Source of the DNA: Tiliqua scincoides
Taxonomy: Eukaryota; Chordata; Lepidosauria; Squamata; Scincidae
Length of the DNA: 64,000 nt
Reading direction: 5' to 3'
Assembly: GCF_035046505.1 (NCBI RefSeq)
Contig: NC_089821.1
Coordinates: 248,001-312,000 of the forward strand
The position numbers and the translations under genes were made by a program. Positions 1 through 12,621 of the stretch are shown here, piece by piece. The stretch's first letter is position 1, and each line of letters starts with the position of its first letter. The notes beneath the pieces are model-generated. The model made no database searches, was not told the DNA's origin, and saw only the letters and a list, made by a program, of their open reading frames with translations.

Positions 1-1960
1 CAGGATAGGAGGCCATGACTATCAGCCCATCTTGGGGAAGTCACAATCGGAAAACACCTTGATTGTATTAAGCTTAAAATTCTGGCTTATGCTCCCACCA
101 TGCCTAAAACAGCTCCTAAGCAGGAGCAGACAGCACATTTAAGAAACCCCTCCCCCCTGTACCAACTGCAGCTCTGCGGATTTTGGCAGTTCTAATCATG
201 TGCATGATTTGGGTATTACCTCAGTAATCAAATCCTATGCAGGATGCTACCTCAAGTCACACTAACCTCTTTGTGTGTTAGAAAGAGAAGTCACACTGTT
301 TTCCCTTTTCCTCACTCAAAATTCTTTATTGAACAGTAAGGATGACATCAAACACTTAAGACTGTAGAAACACAGTACTTTGCCAGTCAGTACAGTATTT
401 GTAATTAATATAACTCTGGAATTAATGAGGTCATTATAGGAGCTTATTTTTTGAAATAACTTAAAAAAAGTTATTTGCTACTTAGTAAGAGAACGATGCC
501 AAAACAACCCTCCCCACTGGCACCAGGCACCAACTTCAATATCAGACGGGACACCCTAGATGGGAATTGCAATTTTTTTTTTAGAGGGCAAGCCTAAAAA
601 AAGAAACCAGAGTAGATACATCTCACATCTGTAGACAAGGAAGTGTCAGCCCTCACACACACACCCTTCTCTTGGTTCCATCAGCGATCACATACCATTT
701 ACCAGCTACCCCACCTGCAAGTATGAGAAATTAAGGTATTTCAAGGCATCATATTAGAAAAGTTGGACCGTTTCCCCTAATCTAGTGCATTTTATGACGG
801 TAGCGAAAATTCTAATTCATGTCTCCCATGGCCAGATTCTACTGGCAGGTATAAAAGATCATCAGCAACAAAGCAGAAAACAACAACTAGTATATAAAGT
901 CACCTTTATTCTGACTTTTACATAACAGTTCAATGAATACATTGCAATTTTATAGAAAATTTAAAAACAGTACATCACTTTTTTTTTTACATCAGCAATA
1001 CCTCCATCTACATGCTTTAGCTGTTACAGATATCTCAAGTTTGCACTCAGTTTCCCCATTCAACAGGTTTTCTTAAACATAACATATATCTTATTCCCAG
1101 ATTAATCCAAGTCATGAACTGAATGGTCATTGGCATCTGAATGTTTAATCTCTAGCCAATTATAATCTGGTTTAGAAAATTACCTACAGGCTTTCTTCAC
1201 TATACAGCAAAGCACAGAGCCTAACAAGATTGGAAATACAAAAATAAAAAACTGAAATACTTAAAAGCCTTACCCTAACACTAAGGAAGGGCAAAGACTG
1301 TGTGTAAACATGAGCCTCTACACACATGTTCATCTGTCTGGATCAATTTTAACTACGCTGATGCACCTACTTTGCTCCCATATACAGGCAGCAAGTTCAT
1401 GAAGGAACATGAGGAAAGGCTTGAATAAGTTTGTAGCGTGAAAGCACAGAAAAAAATTATTTAGATTCTGTAAGGATGTGTGCTTCTTCACAGGACTGGG
1501 AATTCACCTTCTTGTTAGTAATTAGAGGGGAAGTACTCAGAATACTATAGTTCTGTATAAAGTAATTAACGAGAAAAGGTTTCTATGCAAGATGAAGCGG
1601 CAACAGGCTCTCAAACCTCTGTAAAATGCACATTTATTTCTACAAAAAAACTTAAAGTACAGAAAGACATCACACAAACGCAACAATTTACCTATTCAAA
1701 TATACAGGACTCCTGTGTAAGAGAACGTTTTTAAAAATGAAGAGGTTATCAATCCATTTATTTGTACACATCTGGATCTTCACATAATCCGATAAGTAAC
1801 CTTTTACAAGACCATGTAAAAAGCACTAGAATTGCCTGGAAAGGAGTCTGCGCGTCTCCAAAAAGATTTTATACAGCATGCAATTAAGGCAGCCTTTTCT
1901 TCCCTCCCCATCAAGTGATCTTCCGCTGCAGAGATTAGGCTAAGCGCTTGGGCTCCTCGG
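1..1960 (-). other. PNN 3' UTR and downstream sequence, no gene seen
   Basis: AT-rich sequence with several minus-strand AATAAA signals and no coding exon I recognise. The part from 1960 down to about 900 is probably the PNN 3' UTR. The rest is intergenic or an extended UTR. In human the next gene on this side is MIA2; no exon of it is visible here. Confidence 0.5.
905..910 (-). terminator. Likely PNN polyadenylation signal
   Basis: The plus strand reads TTTATT, i.e. AATAAA on the minus strand, about 1.05 kb past the PNN stop. Other AATAAA copies on the same strand lie at 1758-1763, 1633-1638 and 325-330, so several 3' ends are possible. The choice of this one is inference. Confidence 0.4.
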
Positions 1961-3228
1961 TCAGCGCCTTTTGTCTTTCCTGTCTGGTTTACGGTCTCTT
2001 TCGCTCCGGGAAGTTCTTTTGCCTGACCGACTACTCTCTGATATGGACCTCTTTCTGTCGGACCTGGAACTCTTGTCCTTCGAGCCTTTGGCATCTCTGC
2101 TGCTCCCGCCCTTGGAAGACTTGTGACTCCTCTCTACGCCCGAGTTGCCCCCCCTGCGCTTCCGGTCCAGGCTCCTCCTCCGCTTCCTGTCCCTGTTGTG
2201 CCCACGCCCCCTGCTCCGACTCCTGCTCTCACTACTGCTAGAGCTGCTGCTGCTCCCACTGCTGCTGCTGCTGCTGCTGCTGGAACTGCTCCGACTGCTG
2301 CTGGTGCCACTGCTAGAACTGCTGCCGCTACTGCTGCTGGTGGAGCTGGTGGAGCTGGTGCTGCTGCTGGTGCTGCGGCTCTTGCTCGCCTTGCCCCTGA
2401 CCCTGCCTCTGCCCTCCGTGGCTCCTGCCTGGGCCTGGCCTGCCTGGCCCTCGGGAGCTGCAGCCTCTTCTCTGTCTGCACGAGGCTCCTGGTCCTGAGC
2501 GGCTTCTAGGGACAGTGGGGGGGGCGGCCAGAGCACAGGCCCCGGCTGAGGCCGGGGGGGCTCAGCCTCCGACACTGGAGTGGTCGCCTCAGGCTCCTTC
2601 CCTCCCCCCTCCTCTTCTTCGGCCTCCCCGCCTGGCCTGACGCCCTCCTCCTCCTTCTCCAGGGACAGAGGGGGGCGCTCCTGCTCTGCTCTGCTCTGCA
2701 CCTCTGGCTCCACCTCCTTGCAGTCCTTGTTTTCTAGTGGTTCTGCACTGTCTGCCTCAGCCATTCCTGGCATGTCCTGCTCGCCATCCACTGGCAGAGC
2801 ACTCTCACTCTCCCCCCCCTCCACCACCACCTCCTCCTCCTCAGTCCTCGCCTGCTGCTGCTGCTGCTGCTGCCCGTCTCCCTCTTTTACCTCGACCTCC
2901 ACCTTGACCTCCACCTCCTCTTTCTGCCCCTCCTCCTCCTCCTCCTCCTCCAGCTCTATCTCCCCATCACTGTGACTGGCAGCTACCTCCCTGTCCTCCC
3001 CAGCCTCTTCCATGCCTACATCATTGCTCTGGTTACCTGTCTCCATCTCTTCTTCCACCTGCTGAACCGCCGCCTTACCCTCTTCCTGCTCCTTGTTCTG
3101 GTCTTCCTTCTTCTCTTCCTTCTGCACCTCCTGATGATGTTCTTTTTCCTTCAGAGACTGTCGCCTGGGCCTGGCTTCCATTTTGTTTATTTGCTCAGCA
3201 AATTCAATGCGCCTACCTTCAAACAGTG
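1961..3228 (-). CDS. PNN: PNN terminal exon: acidic, Ser-rich and RS-like tail
   Basis: This single 1,268-bp exon encodes the C-terminal 60% of pinin. Order along the protein: [23 protein letters not shown] (end of the conserved domain), a Glu-rich block with a poly-Gln stretch, a Pro/Glu linker, a long serine tract (about 2,200-2,400), then an SR-type domain with [15 protein letters not shown] and [13 protein letters not shown] before the stop. Low complexity makes the other five frames look open over most of this interval; those frames are shadows. Length changes in the Glu, Gln and Ser tracts probably account for most of the difference from human pinin. Confidence 0.95.
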
Positions 3229-6200
3229 CTGGAGAAAGACAGAACAACAAAAGGCAGGTTTAATGAGGCCGGCAGGGTACTTACCAATCTCTTTTGTGAA
3301 CAAGGCGTTCGGCTTGCAACTAATACTCCTGTTCTCTTCAGAACGCCTTCAAGTAAACAGTGTTACTAGCAAACAGAAACACTTTTCTGAGACAAAGACA
3401 GTCAAGTTAGGCACCAACCTTACCCACCCCACATTTAAAATTTGTAGGAAATGTCATTAGAAATTCAGTTATGACCAACAGGACAGCAGGAGGGTTGGAA
3501 ACTATGCATTTAGAGCTGCTTCATTCAAGGAAAGTTCCTTCCATGGACTATCACTTTCATGTATGTACTCTGCTGCCATGGGACAAACACATGCACATAT
3601 CCTGCAATAACTATGTGCTACAGGAACCAGCTCCTTCCATGCCCATCTGTATGACGAGCTGTACTTTACTGGCAGCAAGAATTCTAAGACACTGTACTGC
3701 AGATTCAGCTGACACGATCCCAATCTGTGCTGGAACAGGCAAGCTGACTAACCTGTGCTGCACACAGCAGAGGGTTGGAGGTGGCTGTGGCACAACTTGG
3801 GGCCACTTGGATTTGCACCAGCTAAATTAGTGGTGCAGATCCAAGCAGCCTCATGTTAGGCTGGGCTGCTCGGGAGGGGGGTTAGGATGTGGCCTATACC
3901 TGAGGGTGGTCCCACCCACCCTACTGAGCCTGGCCTGCCCGCCCACCCAGCCCGGAATACCCCTGAAACACCTTCCCCAATGGCCTGCTGCCAGTGTGAA
4001 CTTACCTTTGCTGGGGCTTGCTCTGGCACAGGGAGGCCAGCATGAATCTTTGCACTGGCCTCCCTAACTCTCAGTGGCCTGAATGTGCTTTACAGCCCCT
4101 TTTGCAACACCCTGAAGCCAGCGCAAGGGACTCATGCCAGCTTAAGCACAACTCTGAATGGCTCTCTTACCAAAATCAGTGCTTGTGGTTTATTACTAAA
4201 ACATTCAGAACAAAAAGCGGCATCAATTTCATGACGCACAACATACCATTTAGTTTTTTCTGGGAATCATCAAACTGCTTCTGTGTTGCAGGACACATTC
4301 TGCCAGGTACGTAGAACAGATGAGGCCTTGTCTTTGTTCTGATGTACTTAATTATTTTGGCGTTATGTTCATTCCATTCCTCTTGCTGTTAAAACAAAGA
4401 ACGTTATTTTCTTCAATACCATCTTCAGCGCAGAAATTGCAAACAAGCTGCTCAATTCAAACTCACCAACTGAGCAAGCTCAACTTTCTGTTCTAACAGC
4501 CTCAGCTCTGTCTGCTTCGCACGTCTTTCCTCAAAGAGTTCTCGTCTCTCATTTTCAACTTGCTTTCTTTCTTCTTCTGCCTGCACTTCCAGTTTCTGTT
4601 CAATTTCTTGTCGCCTTTTTTGCTGAGGTCAAGACAACAGTTTGATTTTCTTAGAGGCAGCACAAGAATACCATTAATACCAGCTGTTATCACAGTTGTG
4701 GACTGTTATCACAAGGTTCAGATTCAAAGTGAAGTTGCACACCTCAAATGCTATTTATTTCAAAGCTCAAGTACACAAGTGACAGAAATAACATACGGTT
4801 CAATAGGACTATTTCAACATATACCCAGAGTTTTTAGTGTCTTAGCAGTTCTCAAATGTTTCACTGCCACAACCCACTAAGCTGCAGCTGCTGCACTGTG
4901 CCCCAGAAAGCCTTGTGGCTTCTGGGTAGCAGCCCAAAGTGCAAAGCTGCAAGGCATTCTGGAGCTGAACATACACCAGAATGCCTTGTGGCTTCTGGGG
5001 GCAACAGCCCGACAGTTTGAAAACCTGGATCCTGGATTGATGCCAGCAGTGGTATTCTGATAGAAGAAAAGCCTTGTCCAAAGCTGCAATCTCAATCCAC
5101 AAATCTTAGCTTGAGTTGGTAGCAACTGTTCTTTTTAGGAGACTATGACCCTCAGTGCCATTATGTTTTCTTCTACAGACATACTGTACACAAGCCCTGG
5201 TTGCAGCTACCCAGTGAGGGAATTATTCAGAGGAGTGATGCCAGTTGGTGGGCACATATCTTTCTAAACGCCAAGTCAAAGGTTTTGTCACTAAGCTCGA
5301 CACCATTTTGAATGGTGTTACCTCCTTATTTTACTTCTAGCATTTAAAGATCTGATTCCTATGGCAGGAAAATGCAATCAACTGCCGACTTCCAGAATAG
5401 CAATATTTATCATAGTGTCCATGTAAGTTTAATTAAACTTAGTTCTAATTAAATGAGTTTAGGCTCTAGTCCTGCTTGCATTGACACCTAAGAAGTGGCT
5501 TTCTTATTGGCTCAGCAGTCAAAAAGAAAGCATAGGTGTATGCCTGAAAAGCTTCTGGATCACTAGGAGCAAGATTCTTCCTACAACGTAACAGACGTTC
5601 CCTCCCGTACAGTTCAAAAGTGGCCAGGTATTCAGGTTAGTACCCTCTCAGTAGCAACTGTTGATTCTTGCTTGAATTTCTGAAGCGTACCCATCAACAG
5701 GCCAAATATGCGCCGGTTCCTGACAGACAACAGAAGGGGGAAGAGGTCTGATTAACGCCACATACTTTCAGAGGTACCTTCCCATAACAATTCTATCAGT
5801 CTTCAAGGCACTTAGTAGTCAACAATACATTAATAATAAAACATATATTACAACAAGAATGCATCACTACGTGCTTATGTGCATTTGTCTTTCTACGTTC
5901 ATCCTTTTCCAGTGACAGGTCTTGCTGTTCTGCACATTCTAAGCACTGAGCTGCTAGTGCTGACAGCCAGAACACTAGGCGGCTCTGGAAACAATCTGCA
6001 AGCCCAACTTTGACCTCTGAGTGGTTTTCTTCACAGCCTTGTGGGTGTAGAGAAAGTAGACAGACATTCATTCAACTCACAGTTCTCCTTCTCCCTGCCG
6101 ACAGACACACACCTGGGGGAGGTGATGTCCACATTAGCGGGATACAGACTAGTTTCTGGCAACATTTTAAATTCCACGATATCGACAGGAAATAGCCTGA

Positions 6201-8541
6201 GATCAGAGTGTCAACATCCTCTGCCAAAGCCTTGTTTTGACTTACAAATACAACACGCAATGTGAATTACGCAAAGCAACTTCAAAAGAGTGTTGCACTG
6301 AGCAGCTGCTCGGGTCTGAGACCTACACTGTATCAGCGTATCTTTCATGTAGTGGTGCAGTCTCACCACGCAAGTCATTATACCAATATCTACATGCATA
6401 ATTTCTAAACAAGCCACAAAAGCATGAAATTTCACAGTGCTTATGACACATGAATGCTACAGCATTAAGCAAACAGTTGTAGAGCTTTCCACCTTGTCCC
6501 CTGCTCACTGCCTCACACTCGTATCTTGTGCTTGAAGTGGTAAAGCCTTAATACTGCCTCTAACAAAGCATCAAGCACCTTTGCTTTCCTTTTTCATCCA
6601 TATTCTGGTCTTGAATAAGGTCACGACGCGTTCGCTCTTTGGAGGTAGCGACAACAGAAGACTGCAACGCTGGCTGCAAAACAGGACAAGCCCAGATCAA
6701 ATAAAACATTTAGGGACTTCTCCCTCCTCTTCCACCCCCCACTGCAGGTATACTTTACTTTTTTAACATCATCGTCCTCTGCATCGCTTTCATGGCGTGA
6801 TTCTCTCCTGGTCCGACGTTCCCCAGCCAGTCTAATTTTGAGGCAAAGTGTCAAGAACAACCAAAGATGAAGATGCAGACTGACGCACGGAGAACACATC
6901 CAAAGACTACTATCCCGCCCAGGATTCTGCACCAACATCAATCAGGTCTTTGGTCTCATTCACTCATCAGGTTGGGGCTTTCTGGATTCCTACAAACACA
7001 TGGGTGTGCTGCTACTCCTGCTGCTTACTTAACTTCCTCTGATGACTGCTTTGGGGAGCTGCAATTATTACCCTTAACGAGCCCTAAATTGCAGAGTCTG
7101 ATAACTACAATTTCACTGGATGTTTCCATTCATTAGGCAAGGGAAAAAACAACTCTGCACTTACAGTGCTCTGTACAGAAACTGACAGGAAGCCCAGAAA
7201 CGTGTGAATCAGCCCCAACACTAGAAAAGCACAACTGCTGCTAAATTTGTAATAAGAACCTCACAACTCATTTATTTTTTTTGCTTCTGTAGTACATGTT
7301 GCACTACAACGCCTACACAGTACATTCGCAACATCAACATGCAATAGTTAAACTAAAATCCTGACAAAACTAGAATCAAGTTCTACGTGGCTTCGACACA
7401 GGTGTCTTCCTGTCTTCTGTCAATGAGGCATGCCACAGTGAGACAAGTCACCCTCACGGGCTGTGTCAGGACCCACTGCCGCTTGGCTCCTTCCCTCCCA
7501 GAACACTTAAGGTGACTGGTTCATCCAGTTCTTAGTTTAACTCTTCCTTTTTATCTCCTAACATGTTTTAGGATTAAACCGTTATTTTGAAACGCATTAA
7601 GCTTCTCAGCAGAAAAAAGGCATTACAGAACCAGGAGGCTGCAAACATCCGATCCTATTTCCACGTGCAATTTTCAACCCACCTACTGGTCGCCCCTTCC
7701 AGGTCCCTCTGCTTAGCTGGGGGTCCTCCTCCGCCGTCAGAGAATCCACGCCTGGAACAAACGGTCAGGTCAGCACAGCGAACGGCCTGCCCCAGGAAGG
7801 CCTTCCAGTCCAAACTCCACTTCGCCCTTTGCAGCAGTGGTTCCCAAAGGGGGTCTGTGGCCCACCAGCGGGTCCAGACCCATTTTTGGCGGGTAGCGAA
7901 ACTGACCGGGCAGATCGGGCATCGAGGGCTGCGGGCCCGCTGCTGGGGGGTGCGGTTCCGGGAAAGTCCGCCTCCTTCCGCGCCTCCCCGACTCCCGCTC
8001 CCGGCGCTTCCCAGGCCTCGGCGGGGCCTCCACCCGCTTCCGGGCCCCGCACTCGCCGAAGCCTCCCCGGCCGCCTGGGAGCCCGCAGGGGCCTTGCAGC
8101 CGAGCGGGTGCGGAGCGGGGGCCCGAACCCGCTGCTGTCCGCGAGCGCCGTGGGCGAGTCGTGCTGGGCCGGAGGCGGGGCCGACGAGCCCGGCAACGCG
8201 ACCTGGCGGCGGCAGAGCCCCCCTCCCTGCCCGCTCACCTGAGCAGCGCGCCTCCGCGGCCTCTACCTCCACCGGCGCCCGCGAGGGGGAGCGGCCTGCC
8301 TTGGCCGGGCCTGCAAGGGAAGAGTCGTCAGCGCGGGCGGCGCGCGGCCCGGCCCGGCCCGGCCCCCGCCCAGCCCGGCCCGGCCCGGCCCCCGCCCAGC
8401 CCGGCCCGGCCCCCGCCCGGCCGCTCACCGCGCGTCGTTGGGGTCGCGCCCGGTGAGCCTGCGGATGTTCTCGTCGACGTGCTTGAGGCTCTCCTTGGCC
8501 TTCTCCAGCTGCTCCTGCAGCGCCCGCACCGCCACCGCCAT
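1961..8541 (-). CDS. PNN: PNN (pinin), 9 coding exons
   Basis: Pinin is a nuclear-speckle and desmosome-associated protein of the exon-junction/ASAP-PSAP splicing machinery. Coding exons in transcript order: 8541-8429, 8310-8239, 7751-7683, 6831-6759, 6673-6579, 5719-5644, 4622-4467, 4385-4247 and 3228-1961. All have GT-AG borders and compatible phases, giving 686 aa (human about 717, from memory). The N-terminus [16 protein letters not shown] is the conserved coiled-coil start. Exons 4-8 encode the conserved middle ([45 protein letters not shown]). The last exon holds the acidic and Ser/Arg tail ending [11 protein letters not shown]. Exon 2 is diverged and Gly/Arg-rich. The gene is divergent from TRAPPC6B and shares its CpG island. 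Identification rests on recall of the human protein and is very strong. Confidence 0.97.
3229..4246 (-). other. PNN last intron
   Basis: A 1,018-bp intron between PNN exons 8 and 9; no other feature recognised. Confidence 0.8.
4840..5070. repeat. Possible hAT/inverted repeat in a PNN intron
   Basis: GCAGTTCTCAAATGTTTC at the left, CAGTTTGAAAACCTGG at the right, and a repeated GCCTTGTGGCTTCTGGG inside (4,910 and 4,984). Borders unclear. Confidence 0.35.
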
Positions 8542-9300
8542 CCCGCCAGGCCCGGCGCAGCGCAGGGAACGGGAGGCCGCGTCACGTGGCGCCGGCAGGC
8601 CCCGCCCGTCTCCCGCCAGCCAGACGGCCGGCCAATCGGCTGCTCGGGCGTCGAGCGACGGCCGGCCCGCCCAACGGCCGCGGGCGCCTCTGCGGCGGGC
8701 GCCTGGCGGGCCAATGAGGCTGCGGGAGGGGCGGGGCTCCCGGCGACTCCGCCCCGCCTCCCTGCCAATCACACGGCGGGGAAGGCGGGCCCGTGGCCGC
8801 GAGACGCGCTCGAGGCGCGGGGGCGGGGCGGCGCCTCCTCTCCCCCTCCCTCCCTCCGCGGGCGGCGATGGCGGACGAGGCGCTGTTCCTGCTGCTGCAC
8901 AGCGAGATGGTCTCGGGGCTGCACCGCGCCGCCGAGCAGGGGGTGAGCGAGCGGGCGGGGCGGGGCGGGGCGGGGCGGGGCTCTGAGGCGGGGGCGCTGC
9001 GGGCGGGGCGGGGCTGGCGCGGGGCTCTGAGGCAGCGGCGGCTGCGTGCGCTCTGCTGTGCCCGCAGGAGGACGGGCGCGGCGTGACCAGGCTGGAGAAC
9101 GTGGGCTTCCGCGTCGGGCAGGGCCTCGTCGAGCGGTGAGTGCGCCCCTCAGGCCGCGGCACGGCCGGCAGCGCGCGGAGCCGGGCCTCTCGGGCGGGCG
9201 GGCGGGCGGGGAGCGCGGCCCCGGGGCGGGCGGGCCTGACGGCGCTCCCCGCAGGTTCACCAAGGACACGGCGCGCTTCAAGGACGAGCTGGACGTGATG
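7900..9300. promoter_or_regulatory. Bidirectional CpG-island promoter of PNN and TRAPPC6B
   Basis: The start codons of PNN (8541, minus) and TRAPPC6B (8868, plus) are only 326 bp apart in a dense CpG island. Between them are three CCAAT boxes (8632-8636, 8711-8715, 8765-8769), an E-box CACGTG at 8583-8588 and several GGGCGGGG GC boxes. This is the classic layout of a shared NF-Y/Sp1-type housekeeping promoter with no TATA box. The first PNN intron also carries a GGCCC-rich simple repeat at about 8341-8420. Confidence 0.85.
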
Positions 9301-12300
9301 AAGTTCGTCTGCAAGGACTTCTGGACCGCCGTCTTCAGGAAGCAGGTGGACAACCTGCGCACCAACCACCAGGTAAGCCCGCGGGCGGCGGTGGAGCCGT
9401 CGGTCTGGCAGGGCCCCAGCCCCTCCCACGGCAGGCAGGCAGGCGGCCCAAAGCCCTCTCCTCTCAGCTGCTGGTTCTGCTGCCAGGCGCCCTGGGCCTC
9501 GCCTGAAGGGCTCCCCCACCCGTTGAGGACCTCTTCGGTGCTGCTGTGCCGGTGCATGGCTGGCGTTGCCCTCGGCCGGGGCCTGGCCTGAGCCTGCTCC
9601 GGGTGGGGTGGCGGGGCCTGGTCTGAGCACACTTTGCTCCTGCCGTCCAGGCACAGTGTGCTTCGCTCAGGGTTCTGAAGGCGCCTGGGAACTCTGTGTT
9701 GTCTCGAGTTCTGTGCAAGGAAGGGGGAAGCACGCAAAGCACAGCTGGGTGTCCCTTCTGCAGGGCATTTACGTGCTTCAGGACAACAAATTTCGCCTCC
9801 TGACCCAGATGTCTGTTGGAAAGCAGTATTTGGAGCACGCGCCTAAGGTACGCATTGGAAAGTTCACGGGCTGTGAAGTGACAAGCAGTGCAGTGTGGTG
9901 CATTTATCAGGAATAAGCCCTGTCGAATGTGATGAGTTCTCAAGTATTGATGTGTGGAATTGCTGCCTGAGATGCTTCGCCAGATTTCCAGCATAAGCCC
10001 TGCACAGTTAGTCTTCTCTCTCTGGCTGCTGGCTGGGTGTTAAGAACATAAAAACGGCCCTGCTGGATCAGGCCACAGGCCCATATAGTCCAGCTTCCTG
10101 TATCTCACAGCAGCCCACCAAATGCCCCAGGAAGCACACCAGACAATGAGACCTGCAGCCTGGTGCACTCCCTTGCATCTGGCAAGTTGCAAGATTGACA
10201 ACTTGTCTGTAGCTCCTGGGGAAATCTGCCCCCACCCATAGAATTGACCTTCTTCACTGCCACCGCACATTGGTCGGCACTTTCATCAACCTGTCCACCA
10301 CCACCGCAAGATCTCTCCTGATCTGTCACAGACAGCTCAGAACCCATTAGCCTATATGCAAAGCTTTGGTTTTTTGCCCCAATGTGCATGACTTTACACT
10401 TACTTACATTGAACTGTATCTGCCATTTTGCTGCCCAGTTTCCCAGTTTGGAGAGATCCTTCTGGAGCTCCTCACACTCTTTTTTGGTCTTCACCACTCA
10501 GAAAAGCTTGGTGTCTGCAAACCTAGCCACCTCACTGCTCAGCTCTGTGTCCAGGTCATTTATGAAGAGGTTGAAAAGCAGCGGTCCCAGGACAGATCCT
10601 TGGGGCACACCGCTTTTCTCCTCTTTCCATCTTGAAAATTGCCCATTGACACCCACACTCTGCTTCCTGGTCTTCAACCAGGACTGTCACCTATTCCCTG
10701 CAGTTATTGTCGCATTGAGAGTGATTATTCTTGTAAGACACCATCACTGACTATTCCAACTTAATGTATTTCAGTATTTGGCGTTCACTTGTGGATTAAT
10801 CAGAGGTGCGCTTTCAAATTTGGGAATAAAGAGTATTGTGACAGCTGAGGTTTCAGCAATGCCTGCGTGTGAGTATGTGTCATATTAGTCAAAGTTTATT
10901 TGCTAGTATCTTTTCCGCTTCAGCCATTCAGTCATTAACATTCAGCACATAACCCATTATATGATAAGAGCAGCACGCATGACTATGTACAGCAGCGTGT
11001 TTAAGGAGTGAGTTTTATGGGGAGGGAAGTGCGTGTATTTAAAGTAAAATTCCAGTGGTCAGCAGGGAAGAAATGTGAAAAGCAATGCCAGATGCTGCTC
11101 AAGCTCCCCTGGTCTTCCCAGGCCGCAGAAGGTGGATGGGCTTTGATTTCTCTGTCTGCGTCAGTGACTCAAGTATGGTTACAACTCTGAGAATGTAGGC
11201 AGGACTATGGTGACCCCACTCTCTTAGCACTGATAATCTGCTTTATAGCCTGTATAACTTCTATCTGAGATGCCTTTTCCATTGCAGGATGTAGAGAGTT
11301 GAGCCTTGTGTTAATGTGGACTGGCATAAGCGTGTAAGCCTCCTGTGCATTTCAATCCAGTTTGATGATCTTCTAAACCAGGGGTCTCCAAACTTTTTGG
11401 CCAGAGGGCCGCATCAAATATCTGGTGTGGTGTGGAGGGCCAGAAAAAAATTTGAATATAAAATTTAAATAAATAAATTAGAGATGGAACTTAGGTGAGT
11501 GCATGAATGAATGAATGGGCTCATTCATTCAGTCTCTCTGGCCCTTAGAACACCTTCCAGACACAATCAGTTCTGGTAACGTTCAGTTGAGTGGGCCAGA
11601 GGCTTTCAGGGGACAAGAGGTTGGCCACGAGCTGGAAGGAAGCTTGGTGTGGGCTGCATCTGGCCCCTGGGCCGGGTTTGGAGACCCCTGTTCTAAACAA
11701 TACACAGCTCATGTTGCAAACTCTGCCTTTCAAGCATATATAATTTATGCCCTCAAACATGAGCCTAAAGATCTGGTCTGGCAGAATGTCAATTGAAGTC
11801 CATGATTAACCATTTTGTCCCTATACGCAATGTTGGGCAGAAATTGCTTCAAACTCATGGGGCACAAGTTGATCTCATGGATAAGTCAAAGGCATGTTTT
11901 AAGCCAAAGATCATGGAATTTGCTATGCCCTGTGGATTAATCAGTGGTAAAACTTAGGGATGTATGAAAGTATCTGAACTGGTTATGGTAATTTTGTTTG
12001 ATTTTTACCCAAGGCCAGATTCTGAAAAAATGACTTACCAGTAATTATTACTTACCAGCCTAAACAACTCACCAGCTATTCTCCAAACAGGAAGCAGGTG
12101 AAATATGGGAGTTCTAGGCTTTGTGAAGAGTTTTGTACTTTCATAGCAGCAGCCCTCACAAAGCCTACAGCTCCCATAAACTCCTTCACCTTTCTGTTTG
12201 GAGAATAGCTCTGTTTCTGTGATGCTTCAGAACCCTCCCCCACCTCACCAAGCAGCTGTTCTTGGAAGCCAAGGATGCCTTACCACATTGACCAGTGTAT

Positions 12301-12621
12301 AAGTCAACCCAGGTTTTCAAGGTCAATTTTAAGGCATTTTTTGACTTATAGATGAGTATGTATGGTAAAAGTTGTACTTAAATCTATAAAACAAAAAAGC
12401 TACAACTCTAAGCCAGGCAAAACCTTGAAAGCTAGTTGGTTAGTTAAAACTAAAAGTTTAGTTGGTTAAAACTAAAAGTTTGCATTTTATAGAAGTCTAG
12501 TATTAAAACTTGAGTTAGATATCCACTCTTTAACTAGTTGTTTTTGCAGTGTGTGATGGCTATGCTATAACTTGCTTTTTGTTTTGTAGGTAAGTTTCAA
12601 GTGATGATACAGAAGCTATAG
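8868..12621 (+). CDS. TRAPPC6B: TRAPPC6B, TRAPP complex subunit 6B, 6 exons
   Basis: Subunit of the TRAPP tethering complexes (Bet3/TRAPPC6 family), acting in ER-Golgi and Golgi vesicle traffic. Exons: 8868-8942, 9068-9135, 9255-9372, 9764-9847, 10775-10868 and 12590-12621. Phases join perfectly into 156 aa (human 158, from memory). Visible family sequence includes MADEALFLLLHSEMVSG, GFRVGQGLVERFTKDTARF, KDFWTAVFRKQVDNLRTNHQ, GIYVLQDNKFRLLTQMS, LAFTCGLIRGALSNLGI and the end KFQVMIQKL. The first three introns are short and GC-rich. Intron 4 holds a CR1 fragment and intron 5 a hAT element. The gene converges on GEMIN2. The only doubt is the 3' UTR end; an ATTAAA at 12860-12865 is a weak candidate signal. 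Confidence 0.97.
10038..10740 (-). mobile_element. CR1 fragment in TRAPPC6B intron 4
   Basis: From its 3' end (AAGAACATAAAAACGGCCC at 10,043) through 3' UTR remnants to RT coding (ELQKDLSKLGNWAAKWQIQF, VSKCKVMHIGAKNQSFAY). Eroded relative to the array-bearing copies. Confidence 0.8.
11379..11690. mobile_element. Non-autonomous hAT element, 8-bp TSD
   Basis: Terminal inverted repeats CAGGGGTCTCCAAAC / GTTTGGAGACCCCTG, flanked on both sides by TTCTAAAC (11371-11378, 11691-11698). Lies in TRAPPC6B intron 5. Confidence 0.9.
12070..12215. repeat. Palindromic MITE-like repeat in TRAPPC6B intron 5
   Basis: AGCTATTCTCCAAACAGGAA ... GGCTTTGTGAA is followed by its inverse TCACAAAGCC ... TTTCTGTTTGGAGAATAGCT, forming a hairpin of about 145 bp. 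Confidence 0.65.

Noticed and set aside
2123-2975. Plus-strand Ala/Leu/Ser-rich frames
   Set aside because: Antisense shadows of the Ser/Glu-rich PNN last exon.
8425-9654. 409-aa minus-strand open frame and several other long frames over the PNN/TRAPPC6B CpG island
   Set aside because: GC-driven absence of stops. Only the PNN exon 1 part is real; the rest is antisense to TRAPPC6B exons and non-coding DNA.
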